Part shown: in pieces, positions 18,599 through 30,554 of the stretch
Numbering within the stretch: position 1 is the first letter of the stretch
Layout: each line of letters starts with the position of its first letter
NCBI GenBank assembly: GCA_018334755.1
Contig: JAGXLI010000004.1
Location: forward strand, 1 to 62,348
From: Thermoplasmatota archaeon
GTDB lineage: Archaea; Thermoplasmatota; Thermoplasmata; Halarchaeoplasmatales; Halarchaeoplasmataceae
Direction of reading: 5' to 3'
Length of the DNA stretch: 62,348 bases
Translations under genes and position numbers: made by a program
Notes under the pieces: generated by a model
The model's database searches: none
The model's input: only the letters and a program-made list of their open reading frames with translations
What the model was told of the DNA's origin: nothing

Positions 18599-18713
18599 GG
18601 AGAAAGAGCGAGGACGATGAATAGATATCAGATGCGAGATAAATATCGCGTCTCATCACCTCCATCCAAAAATTAGAAATACTCATCTAATATAGGATAA
18701 GTTGGTGGACGAT

Positions 18714-20042
18714 ATGGAAAAAGGAAAGAGAAGAGTTTTGATAATGGGCGCCGCTGGACGAGACTTTCACAATTTTAATACGGTCTTCAGGGACAATGAT
18801 AAGTATAAAGTCGTAGCGTTCACCGCCACCCAGATCCCTGATATAGAAGAGAGAAGATATCCCCCTTCTTTATCGGGGGAATTGTACCCTGACGGGATAC
18901 CGATCATCCCGGAAGAAAAATTGACAGATGTGGTGAAGGAAGAACGTATCGACGAAGTCGTCTTTTCCTACAGCGATGTTCCTCACGAATATGTTATGCA
19001 TAAAGGGTCAGAAGTGGTTGCGGCCGGCGCGGACTTCACTCTTTTAGGTGTAAATGAAACGATGTTGAAAGCTCGATTACCTGTCATCTCGGTGTGCGCC
19101 GTAAGGACTGGAGCTGGAAAGAGTCAGACCACCCGCAAGATATGTGAATATCTGAACGAAGATGATCTGAACCTCGTAACCGTAAGACATCCCATGCCTT
19201 ACGGGGACCTAGAAAAACAGGCGGTACAGAGATTTGCGGATTATGAAGATCTAGATATCCATGAATGTACTATAGAGGAAAGAGAAGAATATGAACCGTA
19301 CATAAACAAAGGGATGGTCATCTATGCAGGGGTGGATTATGGGGCGATACTTAGAGAGGCAGAAAAGGAAGGCGATATCCTGGTCTGGGATGGAGGTAAT
19401 AATGATACACCCTTCTATAGACCTGACCTTCACATCGTACTGTTAGATCCTCATAGGGTCGGCCATGAAACCACTTATCATCCCGGGGAGACCAACCTGA
19501 AGATGGCGGATATCTGTATAATTAATAAATGCGATACCGCCCCTGAAGAACAGATAAATCAGCTAGAAAAGAATATAGAAAAGGAAAACCCGGATGCGGA
19601 GATCCTAAGAGCAAATTCGCCTGTAACGGCAGAGGATCCGGATGCCATCAAAGGGAAAAAAGTACTGGTGATAGAAGATGGGCCTACGGTAACACATGGA
19701 GAGATGTCCTTCGGTGCGGGAAAACTAGCCGCTGAAAAATTTGGAGCTGGTGAGATCATAGATCCTCGAGATTCAGCCGTGGGAACGATACATGAGACGT
19801 TCGAGGAGTATCCACACCTTGAAGAAGTACTCCCGGCCATGGGCTATTCGAGTGACCAGATCTCGGATCTGGAACAGACCATCGAGGATTCGGATTGCGA
19901 GGTCGTTATCTCCGGAACCCCGATAGATTTGAACAGGGTACTGGAAACGGACAAGCCAGTGATAGACGTAACTTATGAGTTAGAGATCCAAAAAGAAGGA
20001 AGGTTGGAAGAGATCCTAGAGGGTTTCAAAAGTAACTACTAA
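18714..20042 (+). CDS. Cyclic 2,3-diphosphoglycerate synthetase-like P-loop protein
   Basis: About 442 residues. The N-terminal Rossmann-like part ('RRVLIMGAAGRDFHNFNTVFRD') and the central P-loop 'VCAVRTGAGKSQTTRKI' (near residue 132) followed by 'ILVWDGGNNDTPFYRPDLHI' match the family named for cyclic 2,3-diphosphoglycerate synthetase, also found in organisms without that solute. Function in this cell is uncertain (osmolyte/thermoprotectant synthesis, or a GTPase). I chose the ATG at 18714 because GGTGG at 18704-18708 is a suitable ribosome site; TTG and GTG codons upstream extend it by four residues. Confidence 0.8.
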   Translation: MEKGKRRVLIMGAAGRDFHNFNTVFRDNDKYKVVAFTATQIPDIEERRYPPSLSGELYPDGIPIIPEEKLTDVVKEERIDEVVFSYSDVPHEYVMHKGSEVVAAGADFTLLGVNETMLKARLPVISVCAVRTGAGKSQTTRKICEYLNEDDLNLVTVRHPMPYGDLEKQAVQRFADYEDLDIHECTIEEREEYEPYINKGMVIYAGVDYGAILREAEKEGDILVWDGGNNDTPFYRPDLHIVLLDPHRVGHETTYHPGETNLKMADICIINKCDTAPEEQINQLEKNIEKENPDAEILRANSPVTAEDPDAIKGKKVLVIEDGPTVTHGEMSFGAGKLAAEKFGAGEIIDPRDSAVGTIHETFEEYPHLEEVLPAMGYSSDQISDLEQTIEDSDCEVVISGTPIDLNRVLETDKPVIDVTYELEIQKEGRLEEILEGFKSNY

Positions 20043-20163
20043 AGCCGTACAGGGAAAGGAAATACTAAGGGACGAAAATACCTGTGATGCTAAGGTATCT
20101 TAACCTTAGTTGACCTATAGATGCAGGGAACGATGCCTTGCCGCCGCTCCCTAACGAGGGATA

Positions 20164-23100
20164 ATGATGTCAGAATTGGTACACTCAGAGAAGATGAAAG
20201 AATACTTTCAGAACTTAGAGGATGAGGCTGAGAACTGCTACGAGTTGGCCGAAAAAGCGAGGTCACTAGGATATGATCCGGAAGAAGAAGTTGAGATCCC
20301 GAGAGCCGAAGATCTGGCCTTGAGAGCCGAAGAACTTACTGAAGTGGAGAATACTGCTGAAAAGATCAGGGAACTGAGTGAAAAATACGATAGGGGGGAA
20401 GTCTCGATCAGGATCGCGAAGGAAGTCGCTTCTAGAGAAAAAGGAAGTGTTTCAGAACGTTTAGAAGATGCCATAAGGATAGGCCTGGCCGTTCTTACCG
20501 AAGGCATCTTGGTCGCTCCCCTAGAGGGTATAGGCGGTATCGAGATCAAAGATGAGGGGCAGGGCACGAATTATCTAGAACTATCTTTTGCAGGTCCCAT
20601 CCGCTCCGCAGGTGGAACCGGGCAGGCCATGACCGTTTTGATAGCCGACGTGGTAAGAAGAGAGATGGGTATAGGTGAATTTAAAGCGACCGCCGCGGAG
20701 ATACAGCGCTTCAAGGAAGAGATCCCTCTTTACAAGAAGTCTTTGGGGCTTCAATACACTCCTTCCGCTGAAGAGATCTCTCTGATAATTAAGGGCTGCC
20801 CGGTGAGTATCAGCGGGGAAGGGACCGGCAGAGAGGAGGTCTCTGGTAATAGAGATCTCCCGAGAGTCGATACAAATCAAGTCAGAGGCGGCGCTTGTCT
20901 GGTCATCGCGGAAGGTATGTGTCTGAAAGCTAAGAAGCTTAAAAAATACGTAAAAAAACTAGATATCGAGGGATGGGATTTTTTAGATGAGTATATAGAT
21001 GAATTCGCCTCTGGTAAGAAGGATTCGGGGGAAGGTGCCGAGGAAGAAGAGAAAAAGAAAGAAGTCTCTCCTAAAACAAAATACATAGAAGAGACCATAG
21101 CTGGGCGTCCAGTTTTTTCTCATCCCAGCGAAAACGGAGGCTTCAGACTGAGGTACGGCAGGACGAGATCCGAAGGACTCGCCTCGGTAGCGGTGAATCC
21201 AGCGGGGATGTATCTGACCAACGAATTCTTGGCACTGGGGACGCAGATAAAGACCGAGAGGCCAGGGAAGGCCGGCGCTATAACTCCATGTGATACCATT
21301 GAGGGGCCGACCGTTCTCTTGAAAGATGGAAGCGTTAGAAGAGTTGACTCTCCACAGGAAAGTAAGGAACTGCAGGACCAAGTCGAGGAGATCATAGACC
21401 TGGGAGAGATGCTCATCCCGTATGGGGAATTCGTAGAGAACAATCACACTCTTGTTCCAGGAGCCTACTGCCACGAGTGGTGGGTCCAGGAGATCGAAGA
21501 GGATCTGGAGGAGGACGACATCACGGCAGATAAAGCCGTAGAATTATCTAAAGAAAAAGGTTATCCACTCCATCCGGAATATGTTTATTTCTGGAATTAT
21601 GCCAGCGTGGACGAGATAAAAAGGTTGAGAGACCGTATCTCTGAAGAAGGGGATATCAAAGAAGAGGGACTCTTTTTACCTCAGGATCCCGAAATAAAAG
21701 AGATAATGGAGGAGATAGGTCTACCTCATAGAAGCGGTGAAAATCTCATCGTCGAGGAATACAGGCCTCTGCTTTTTTCATTAGGGTTAGAAGAAGAAAC
21801 ACTACAAAAGCCCAGAGACTCCGATAAAAGTGAAGTCCTCGATTATTTGAGTGAACTTGCTGGAGTCCCTATAAAAGACAAAAGTCCGACCTCGATAGGG
21901 TCTAGGATGGCGAGGCCTGAAAAAGCAAAAGAAAGAAAGATGAGTCCTCCGGTTCATGGTCTCTTTCCTCTAAGTGAGGCCGGTGGGTCAGAAAGGTTGG
22001 TTAAAAAAGCCGTAGACGAAGGGATCATTGAAGTCGAGATCAGCGCGAGAAGATGTAAAAAATGTGGTAAGAGCAGCGCCCAGATAAGATGCTCGTGCGG
22101 CGGAAGATGCGAGATCATAGATGATCCAAAAGAACAAAAGATCCCGATGAAGAACATCTACAGGGAAGCGTTAAGTACCTTAGGTGAAGGAGGCAATGTC
22201 CAGAAGATCAAAGGCGTCAAAGGATTGATCACAGAAACAAAAACTCCAGAGGCATTAGAGAAAGGGATATTGAGAGCAAAACATGGGATCTACGTCTTCA
22301 AGGATGGAACTTCAAGGTACGATATGACCGACCTTCCTATAACACATTTCAAACCTGAAGAGATAGGTTTGACAGTTTCGAAAGCGAGAAAACTGGGTTA
22401 TGAAAAAGATATCGAGGGTCAAGAACTGAAAAGTGAAGACCAGATGATCGATCTGAAGCCGCAGGACATGGTGATCTCGAAAGACGGTGGAAAATACATG
22501 GTTAAAGTGGCCGATTTCGTCGACGACCTTCTAAAGAAATATTACGACATGGACACGTATTACGATGCGGAAAGCAAGGAGGACCTGGTGGGAGAACTCG
22601 TCGTGGGTCTAGCTCCTCATACCTCCGGCGGCGTCCTTGGAAGGATAATAGGCTATCATGAAGGCAGGGCCTGCTACGCACATCCTCATTTTCATGCAGC
22701 GAAAAGACGAAACTGCGATGGTGATGAAGACTGCATCATGCTCTTACTGGACGGGCTATTGAACTTTTCTGAGGGTTTTCTACCAGAAAAACGTGGGGGA
22801 CTCATGGATGCCCCGCTGGTCATGACCACGAAGATAGACCCGTCCGAGATAGACAGCGAAGCCCACAATGTGGATACGCTCTGGGAATATCCTCTAGAAT
22901 TCTACGAGGAGACGTTGGAGTATGCCGATCCAAAAGAGGTGGGCGATCTTATAGAGACCGTGGAGGATAGATTGGGTGAAGAGGGACAGTATGAGAACTT
23001 CGGTTACACCCACGAGACCTCGGATATAGCTCAGGGCCCGAGCATGAGTAGATATACGCGCCTCGGAAAGATGACTACAAAGATGGATGCACAGTTAAAA

Positions 23101-23463
23101 GTGGCCGACATGATAAGGGCAGTTGACACAACGGACGTTGTGAGTCGGGTCATCAACGATCATTTTATCCCGGACCTGATCGGCAACCTCAATAAATTCG
23201 GTGTGCAGCAGATCAGATGTACGAAATGCAACACCAAATATCGGAGGATGCCTTTGAGCGGGAAATGTAAATGCGGCGGAAACCTTACTCTAACGATCCA
23301 CGAAGGCAGCGTCAACAAGTACCTGAACTTCTCATTGGAGATGGTCGAAAAGTACGAGGTGTCAGAATACCTTTATCAGAGGGTCAAGCAGCTGGAGAGG
23401 CAGATTGAATCACTTTTTGAAAACGATAAAGTCTCAAACCCCTCTCTAGATGAATTCTGTTAA
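20164..23463 (+). CDS. polC: DNA polymerase D large (catalytic) subunit DP2
   Basis: 1,099 residues. Catalytic subunit of PolD, the replicative polymerase of most archaea outside the Crenarchaeota; it partners with exonuclease subunit DP1, which is not in this window. The catalytic acidic motif NCDGDED is at residues 850-856, inside 'HFHAAKRRNCDGDEDCIMLLLDG'. A zinc module ('CKKCGKSSAQIRCSCGGRCE') lies near 635-655 and another ('CTKCNTKYRRMPLSGKCKCGG') near 1018-1038. DP2 genes often carry an intein at NCDGDED; here it is uninterrupted. ATG at 20164 is followed at once by a second ATG. The 120 bases upstream contain a CTAAGG/CCTTAG inverted repeat (20091-20110). Convergent with fen1. Confidence 0.97.
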   Translation: MMSELVHSEKMKEYFQNLEDEAENCYELAEKARSLGYDPEEEVEIPRAEDLALRAEELTEVENTAEKIRELSEKYDRGEVSIRIAKEVASREKGSVSERLEDAIRIGLAVLTEGILVAPLEGIGGIEIKDEGQGTNYLELSFAGPIRSAGGTGQAMTVLIADVVRREMGIGEFKATAAEIQRFKEEIPLYKKSLGLQYTPSAEEISLIIKGCPVSISGEGTGREEVSGNRDLPRVDTNQVRGGACLVIAEGMCLKAKKLKKYVKKLDIEGWDFLDEYIDEFASGKKDSGEGAEEEEKKKEVSPKTKYIEETIAGRPVFSHPSENGGFRLRYGRTRSEGLASVAVNPAGMYLTNEFLALGTQIKTERPGKAGAITPCDTIEGPTVLLKDGSVRRVDSPQESKELQDQVEEIIDLGEMLIPYGEFVENNHTLVPGAYCHEWWVQEIEEDLEEDDITADKAVELSKEKGYPLHPEYVYFWNYASVDEIKRLRDRISEEGDIKEEGLFLPQDPEIKEIMEEIGLPHRSGENLIVEEYRPLLFSLGLEEETLQKPRDSDKSEVLDYLSELAGVPIKDKSPTSIGSRMARPEKAKERKMSPPVHGLFPLSEAGGSERLVKKAVDEGIIEVEISARRCKKCGKSSAQIRCSCGGRCEIIDDPKEQKIPMKNIYREALSTLGEGGNVQKIKGVKGLITETKTPEALEKGILRAKHGIYVFKDGTSRYDMTDLPITHFKPEEIGLTVSKARKLGYEKDIEGQELKSEDQMIDLKPQDMVISKDGGKYMVKVADFVDDLLKKYYDMDTYYDAESKEDLVGELVVGLAPHTSGGVLGRIIGYHEGRACYAHPHFHAAKRRNCDGDEDCIMLLLDGLLNFSEGFLPEKRGGLMDAPLVMTTKIDPSEIDSEAHNVDTLWEYPLEFYEETLEYADPKEVGDLIETVEDRLGEEGQYENFGYTHETSDIAQGPSMSRYTRLGKMTTKMDAQLKVADMIRAVDTTDVVSRVINDHFIPDLIGNLNKFGVQQIRCTKCNTKYRRMPLSGKCKCGGNLTLTIHEGSVNKYLNFSLEMVEKYEVSEYLYQRVKQLERQIESLFENDKVSNPSLDEFC

Positions 23464-23481
23464 ATGGTTAAGGAGATTAGA

Positions 23482-24495
23482 TCAGAAGGATGTAAGGCTG
23501 GTCTGTTCTCTCTTTTTGAAACCTTCCCTGATCTTTTCTAATGCGGATTCCACCCTCGATTCGGAAAAATCTCTTTCATCGCAGAGAAATCCTTTAACGT
23601 CGCCTAGCTCATTTTTGAACTCTATAGAATAGTCGTCCGTGACTTCAGGTTTTAAAAAGAGCTTCCTTATCGTTTCGTGATTGTTTACCTCTTTATCTTT
23701 TTCTTCTAAAACCCCTTCAAGATCCCCGTATTCCTTGATATATTTCAAACCTCTCTTTGGCCCGATGCCCTTGACCCCTTCGTTGTAGTCGGTCCCGCAG
23801 AGTATACTTATATCGATCAGCTGCTCGCGGGTGATGTCTAGTTCTTCTAAGATATCGTCCAATATCATCAATTCCGGGCTTATCTTCTTATATTCGTCCG
23901 AGCCTGGGAGTTTTCTTTTGCCGGTGATGGTCAAATTTTTTACCAATCTAGGCGCGCCGCATAACAGAGAATCGTAATCTTGACCGCCGACTGCCCAGGC
24001 ATCTCCTTTTTTGACCATGTGCGCCGCCTGACTTTCGCCCTCGGCTGGAGCCTGTATCCACGGGATTGAAAGAAGGTTGAGCAATCTTTTACTGCTCTCC
24101 TCTATCTCATCGCTGATCCTGGAGGTCTGCTGAGCTTTCATCCTCGCTTTCTTCATGTCTCCTTCTTCCAGGGCCTCTTCGTACTCCTCTTTCGCCTCCT
24201 CTTTCCTCTCCTTTCTCTTCTCTAATGTTCCCTCTTTCATTATATCTGGAGTTCCATCGAAAACATAAACGAGTTTTATCCCCTTCTCTATCAGATTCGC
24301 GTTCCTGTACAGTAGACCGGAAAGGTGAGACGTCACGCGGCCCTTTGAATCTTTCAGAGGTTGGCCGTCACGCTGTCTGATACTGGATAGGAATTGGTAG
24401 ATTATATTGTAGGCGTCGATGGCTATGGTCTTATCTTCTAGATCTTCGAAGTCGATCTCTTCACTTTTTATTATGTCGCTTATGTCTACACCCAT
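23482..24495 (-). CDS. fen: Flap endonuclease FEN1
   Basis: 337 residues. Removes 5' flaps during Okazaki-fragment maturation. Catalytic acidic residues are in 'TIAIDAYNIIYQF' (Asp27), 'YVFDGTPD', 'QAPAEGESQAAHMVKKG', 'GGQDYDSLLCGA' and 'CGTDYNEGVKGIGPKRGL'. The C-terminus ends QTSLTSF (residues 331-337), a PCNA-interacting box. It is last in a minus-strand run behind two kaiC-like genes with 28 bases between, so probably co-transcribed with them. It ends 18 bases from polC. Confidence 0.96.
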   Translation of the reverse strand: MGVDISDIIKSEEIDFEDLEDKTIAIDAYNIIYQFLSSIRQRDGQPLKDSKGRVTSHLSGLLYRNANLIEKGIKLVYVFDGTPDIMKEGTLEKRKERKEEAKEEYEEALEEGDMKKARMKAQQTSRISDEIEESSKRLLNLLSIPWIQAPAEGESQAAHMVKKGDAWAVGGQDYDSLLCGAPRLVKNLTITGKRKLPGSDEYKKISPELMILDDILEELDITREQLIDISILCGTDYNEGVKGIGPKRGLKYIKEYGDLEGVLEEKDKEVNNHETIRKLFLKPEVTDDYSIEFKNELGDVKGFLCDERDFSESRVESALEKIREGFKKREQTSLTSF

Positions 24496-24523
24496 ATCGA
24501 TCCTGTTCCGATCAAGTTCTGAT

Positions 24524-25231
24524 CTAAAATATCGTTCCGTCTACCTGGACATCGATACCGCTGTCCGTGATGACGAAAGGTTTCATCTTTCTCGAGTGGT
24601 CGATCCTTCTCATCTTCTTGACCTGGATGCTCAGCTGTACATCTCCTGTATCGGTCTGGTTATATCTCAACAGTATGACTCCATCGGCCGTATATTCTAT
24701 CAGACCGTCTCTAGAACTCTCCGGGTTTTCATCCTTCACTTCCGCTGTCAGGAGAGCGGTGGTTCCCGTATCTTTGATCATCTTGGTCAATGCGAAGAGT
24801 TGATCCCTTTTTTCTTCAGGATCATCGGCCAACATGTTCAAAAGAGACACGGAGTCGATGGCGATCCTTTCCGCATCGAAGTTCTTTATGAATTTTGGAA
24901 GATCACTTTTGATCCTCTGTATCGTGGCCTCGGCATCGGCCGGGATCAATTTTTCTACAGCCAATTGATCGTCCTCTATATATGGCTCAAAGTCCCACCC
25001 GTAAGAGAGGCCGGTTTCGATCATCGCATCTTTGTCTTCCTCTAAAGTGATGAATATTCCGGATTCGCCCTGCTGGAGGCCCTCCCATATGTATTGGAGG
25101 GAAAAAGTTGTCTTTCCGGTCCCGAAAGCGCCCATGACAGTGAAAACATGGCCCTCTGGTATCCCGCCCTTCAATAACTCATCCAAACCGTCGATCCCGG
25201 TCTTTATCCTTCTCACATTTTTGTCAGTCAA
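24524..25231 (-). CDS. KaiC/RadA-like RecA-fold ATPase with intact Walker A
   Basis: 235 residues, a single KaiC-like domain. 'KTGIDGLDELLKGGIPEGHVFTVMGAFGTGKTTFSLQY' contains the typical KaiC entry and P-loop (GAFGTGKTT). Walker B is 'ERIAIDSVSLL'. Such single-domain proteins are numerous in euryarchaea and their roles are mostly unknown. It lies 24 bases behind a second KaiC-like gene whose P-loop is broken, and upstream of fen1. The pair may form a heteromer with only one subunit binding ATP normally. Confidence 0.85.
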   Translation of the reverse strand: MTDKNVRRIKTGIDGLDELLKGGIPEGHVFTVMGAFGTGKTTFSLQYIWEGLQQGESGIFITLEEDKDAMIETGLSYGWDFEPYIEDDQLAVEKLIPADAEATIQRIKSDLPKFIKNFDAERIAIDSVSLLNMLADDPEEKRDQLFALTKMIKDTGTTALLTAEVKDENPESSRDGLIEYTADGVILLRYNQTDTGDVQLSIQVKKMRRIDHSRKMKPFVITDSGIDVQVDGTIF

Positions 25232-25255
25232 ACTAACACCTCGTCTACATCCATC

Positions 25256-26086
25256 TTAAATTATCCTCTCGTAATTTATTACCACATAACCTTCATAATC
25301 GGTCACTTCAGCTGTGAAGCGTGCGATCTTTTGCCGTTTGAGATGTGGGAGAACGCTCATGAATTTATCCACAATCAAGTATCTCTGCCTTTGAGAGACA
25401 CGGGGGTTGTCAGACCATTTGAAGGAGAAAACGCCGTCCACGCTGTCGATTATATGGTATTCCAAGCCCTCATCCACAATATCTTTTGAAAGCAGTAGAT
25501 ACGCCACCCCGCCCCATTTCTTGGAAGCTCTCCTCATCCCCTTTATTATAGTCACCAACTTGTCGTTGTCTATCGAGGAGTTGGTCAAGAGATCGGTTAA
25601 AGAATCTATCACCACCATGTTTCCTTCCGCATTCTCTTCCAGAAAATCAACTAGAGACTCTAAAAGATCAGTGTCGCTCTTGTCCGAGAATAGATTGTCT
25701 TCTCCATCGCCGGACCATCCGGGAGGAACCATCGTCCTCTGAAAGTACTCCTTGGAGAGATCCTTGAAATTCACGCTCTCTTCGATGGTTTCGTAATAAT
25801 GCTCGTCGAAAGAGGTCTTGACTTCCTCCAAGATATCTTCTCTAGCCCTCGAAAAGGTGATATAGTGGATATCTCCCGGGAGTTTAGAATCCTTACACTC
25901 GTCTCCCAGGACCGTTGGAGCGTCCTCTGGCTTATTCTTTGCTCTCAATAACTTCGCGGAAGAAGTATAGAGATATTCTAAACCTCCGGCTCCGATCTCC
26001 GTGAATAGAAGAACGACGGAACCTGCGGGAACACCGCCTTCGATTATCGCATCCAAGTCACTGATTCCAGTAGGTATCTTCTTCAT
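25256..26086 (-). CDS. KaiC/HTR-like RecA-fold protein with degenerate Walker A
   Basis: 276 residues. The family opening 'KIPTGISDLDAIIEGGVPAGSVVLLF' is intact, but the P-loop position reads TEIGAGGLEYLY with no GKT/GKS, so the catalytic Lys is missing. A Walker B-like strand 'MVVIDSLTDLL' remains near residue 155. This fits HTR-like RecA-superfamily proteins of Thermoplasmata and haloarchaea. It is first in the operon with the intact KaiC-like gene and fen1. The palindrome TGTCAGACA lies about 25 bases upstream of its start. Confidence 0.8.
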   Translation of the reverse strand: MKKIPTGISDLDAIIEGGVPAGSVVLLFTEIGAGGLEYLYTSSAKLLRAKNKPEDAPTVLGDECKDSKLPGDIHYITFSRAREDILEEVKTSFDEHYYETIEESVNFKDLSKEYFQRTMVPPGWSGDGEDNLFSDKSDTDLLESLVDFLEENAEGNMVVIDSLTDLLTNSSIDNDKLVTIIKGMRRASKKWGGVAYLLLSKDIVDEGLEYHIIDSVDGVFSFKWSDNPRVSQRQRYLIVDKFMSVLPHLKRQKIARFTAEVTDYEGYVVINYERII

Positions 26087-26321
26087 ACATCTAACACCGT
26101 CGGACTTTTGTCAGACAAAGTGGTCTAAATATCTATGTGAAAACTCACTCTTATAGTTTACCACTTGATCTTAGATGATAGGGTAAGTATAAAGAAAGAT
26201 AATGCGGATAATATAGCAATAGTAGTATACCCAAAGAGGTTCCAAAACCCTTTTATAGATGGTTCCGTTCTATTCCATTTCCCATGCGGAAGCCGGATGG
26301 TTTCCGCTTGAGGAAAACAGA

Positions 26322-26353
26322 TTTAAATAGTTCGAACGCACTGTGTTTATAAT
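26322..26353 (+). promoter_or_regulatory. Promoter region of the 23S rRNA gene (two TATA-like boxes)
   Basis: TTTAAATA (26322-26329) and TTTATAAT (26346-26353) lie about 100-130 bases before the mature 23S 5' end. An inverted repeat GCGGAA/TTCCGC (26286-26307) sits just upstream. The transcribed leader has several small hairpins, for example ATGATT/AATCAT (26411-26425) and GGATC/GATCC (26396-26409). Confidence 0.5.
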
Positions 26354-26425
26354 GCACTCGGCGACATGAAAAAGGGTTGTCGAGGAAGGGTATAGGATCG
26401 ATTTGATCCGATGATTACCAATCAT

Positions 26426-26456
26426 ACGCAGACCTGGATGTGTACCAGACTGAAAG
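26426..26456 (+). other. 5' arm of the pre-23S bulge-helix-bulge processing stem
   Basis: ACGCAGACCTG (26426-26436), GATG (26437-26440), a 3-base bulge TGT (26441-26443), then ACCAGACTGAAAG (26444-26456). It pairs with 29400-29430 downstream of 23S: 11 bp, then 4 bp, then 13 bp, with 3-base bulges on opposite strands around the 4-bp helix. This is the canonical substrate of archaeal splicing endonuclease. Confidence 0.85.
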
Positions 26457-26459
26457 TAA

Positions 26460-29395
<2,936 letters not shown>

Positions 29396-29399
29396 TTAG

Positions 29400-29430
29400 C
29401 TTTCAGTCTGGTCATCTGACAGGTCTGCGT
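29400..29430 (+). other. 3' arm of the pre-23S bulge-helix-bulge processing stem
   Basis: CTTTCAGTCTGGT (29400-29412), CATC (29413-29416), 3-base bulge TGA (29417-29419), then CAGGTCTGCGT (29420-29430). All 28 paired positions are Watson-Crick with the 5' arm at 26426-26456. Confidence 0.85.
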
Positions 29431-29441
29431 GTGGATATTGC

Positions 29442-29463
29442 TTTTTTTATATCTGCTTTTTTT
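29442..29463 (+). terminator. Double T-tract terminator of the 23S unit
   Basis: Two runs of seven T (29442-29448 and 29457-29463) follow the processing stem directly. They are typical archaeal intrinsic termination signals. Confidence 0.65.
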
Positions 29464-29557
29464 GTGTGAGCTTAGCGTCTGTGCTGATAGAGTGGGAATT
29501 CAGAGCAGGATAGACAGAAAGGTTATATGTTTATGTTTAACTAGTGTCGGGATAATT

Positions 29558-29998
29558 ATGTCTACAGAGAAAAATCTTGAATTGATGCGTGAGTTTGTTG
29601 ACTCTATAGAGGAGAAGGACATAGAAGAGACATTATCTTTTTGTACGGAGAACATAAGATTTGTGACTCCTTTTGGCACCTTCGAAGGAAAAGAAGAAGT
29701 CAGGCGTCTTCTTGAGTGGTTGTCGAGGAATCTTCAAGACATGAAGTATACGGAAACTGGAGCTGGCATATTTGGGGAAGGGGATAAAGCTGCATATGAG
29801 CATACTCTCACCGGCAAATATGATGGTGCAGAGATCGAGGTCTTAATGATATGCACCTACCAGTTCAATAACGGGAAGATAAAGGAGTTGCATTATACCA
29901 TGGACACTTTAGAACTAGCAAAGCAGGCTGCCGAGGGATTCCTGTCGGAAAGAATGGTGGGTACTATCTACAAACAAACCCGTAAGGGACTAGATTAG
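29558..29998 (+). CDS. SnoaL/NTF2-like small protein
   Basis: 146 residues from the ATG at 29558; a longer reading from 29429 starts inside the rRNA terminator and is rejected. The pattern 'MREFVDSIEEKDIEETLSFCTENIRFVTPFGTFEGKEEVRRLL' with a later 'YEHTLTGKYDGAEIEVLMICTYQFNNGKIKELHYTMD' is the cone-shaped SnoaL/nuclear-transport-factor-2 fold. This fold serves as isomerase, hydrolase or binding protein, so the substrate cannot be named. TATA-like TTATATG lies at 29523-29529. Confidence 0.7.
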   Translation: MSTEKNLELMREFVDSIEEKDIEETLSFCTENIRFVTPFGTFEGKEEVRRLLEWLSRNLQDMKYTETGAGIFGEGDKAAYEHTLTGKYDGAEIEVLMICTYQFNNGKIKELHYTMDTLELAKQAAEGFLSERMVGTIYKQTRKGLD

Positions 29999-30037
29999 TC
30001 TAAAATACTTTGGCTTTTCCCTATATTCGATCGCTAG

Positions 30038-30439
30038 TCATTGCAATCCAGCAGGTGTGAGTGAATCTAAAGCAAGATGTGAGATGTAACCCAGGAGGAA
30101 AAAATAAACGAACCATATTATCAGATTTGGATCGGTCAGTAGGGTGAAAAGCGAAACCGTCCATATTATGATAAAAAGATACAATAGAACTTTGCTGTGG
30201 GCAAAGGCCCTGTGCCGGCGGGAGAAAGGGGGATCCAAAATGTCAGGTATAGATCCACCGACGAGTGAAGCCGATATCATCACGAAAAAAATCTTGACTT
30301 CCATGGATAGAAAAGAGGTCAACGTAGAGCTTATGGATGGTTTAGGGGGAAGAAGAAAAGCTACATGTAGAGAATGCCAGATAAGATAACCCAGGACAGC
30401 GAAAAAGACAGCTCCGATCATATGAGTTCTTTTCTTCAT
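30038..30439 (-). CDS. Membrane-bound metal-dependent hydrolase (YdjM/DUF457 family)
   Basis: 133 residues with about four membrane spans. Conserved His/Asp sites of the family are present: 'HMIGAVFFAVLGYLIW', 'GGSIPDILDPPFSRRHRAFAHS' and 'LGYISHLALDSLTPAGLQ'. These proteins are thought to be phospholipase-D-like or membrane metal hydrolases; function is not established. It stands alone between the SnoaL-like gene and trpS. Confidence 0.75.
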   Translation of the reverse strand: MKKRTHMIGAVFFAVLGYLIWHSLHVAFLLPPKPSISSTLTSFLSMEVKIFFVMISASLVGGSIPDILDPPFSRRHRAFAHSKVLLYLFIIIWTVSLFTLLTDPNLIIWFVYFFLLGYISHLALDSLTPAGLQ

Positions 30440-30554
30440 AGTTACTCGGGAAATCGAAGATCATTATTTAATCTTATTTCGGGGAGAGAGGTGAGCGAAA
30501 GTGGGATGATGGAAAATATTATTTAATAACCTGGATTATGGACGTGGGAGTAAG

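Noticed and set aside
20091..20110. CTAAGG/CCTTAG inverted repeat before polC as a riboswitch or terminator
   Set aside because: Too short, no T tract and no known aptamer features; noted only as a possible regulatory site in the polC entry.
29429..29557. Hydrophobic N-terminal extension of the SnoaL-like protein that looks like a signal peptide
   Set aside because: It is the translation of the 23S terminator T tracts; the ATG at 29558 fits the family start.
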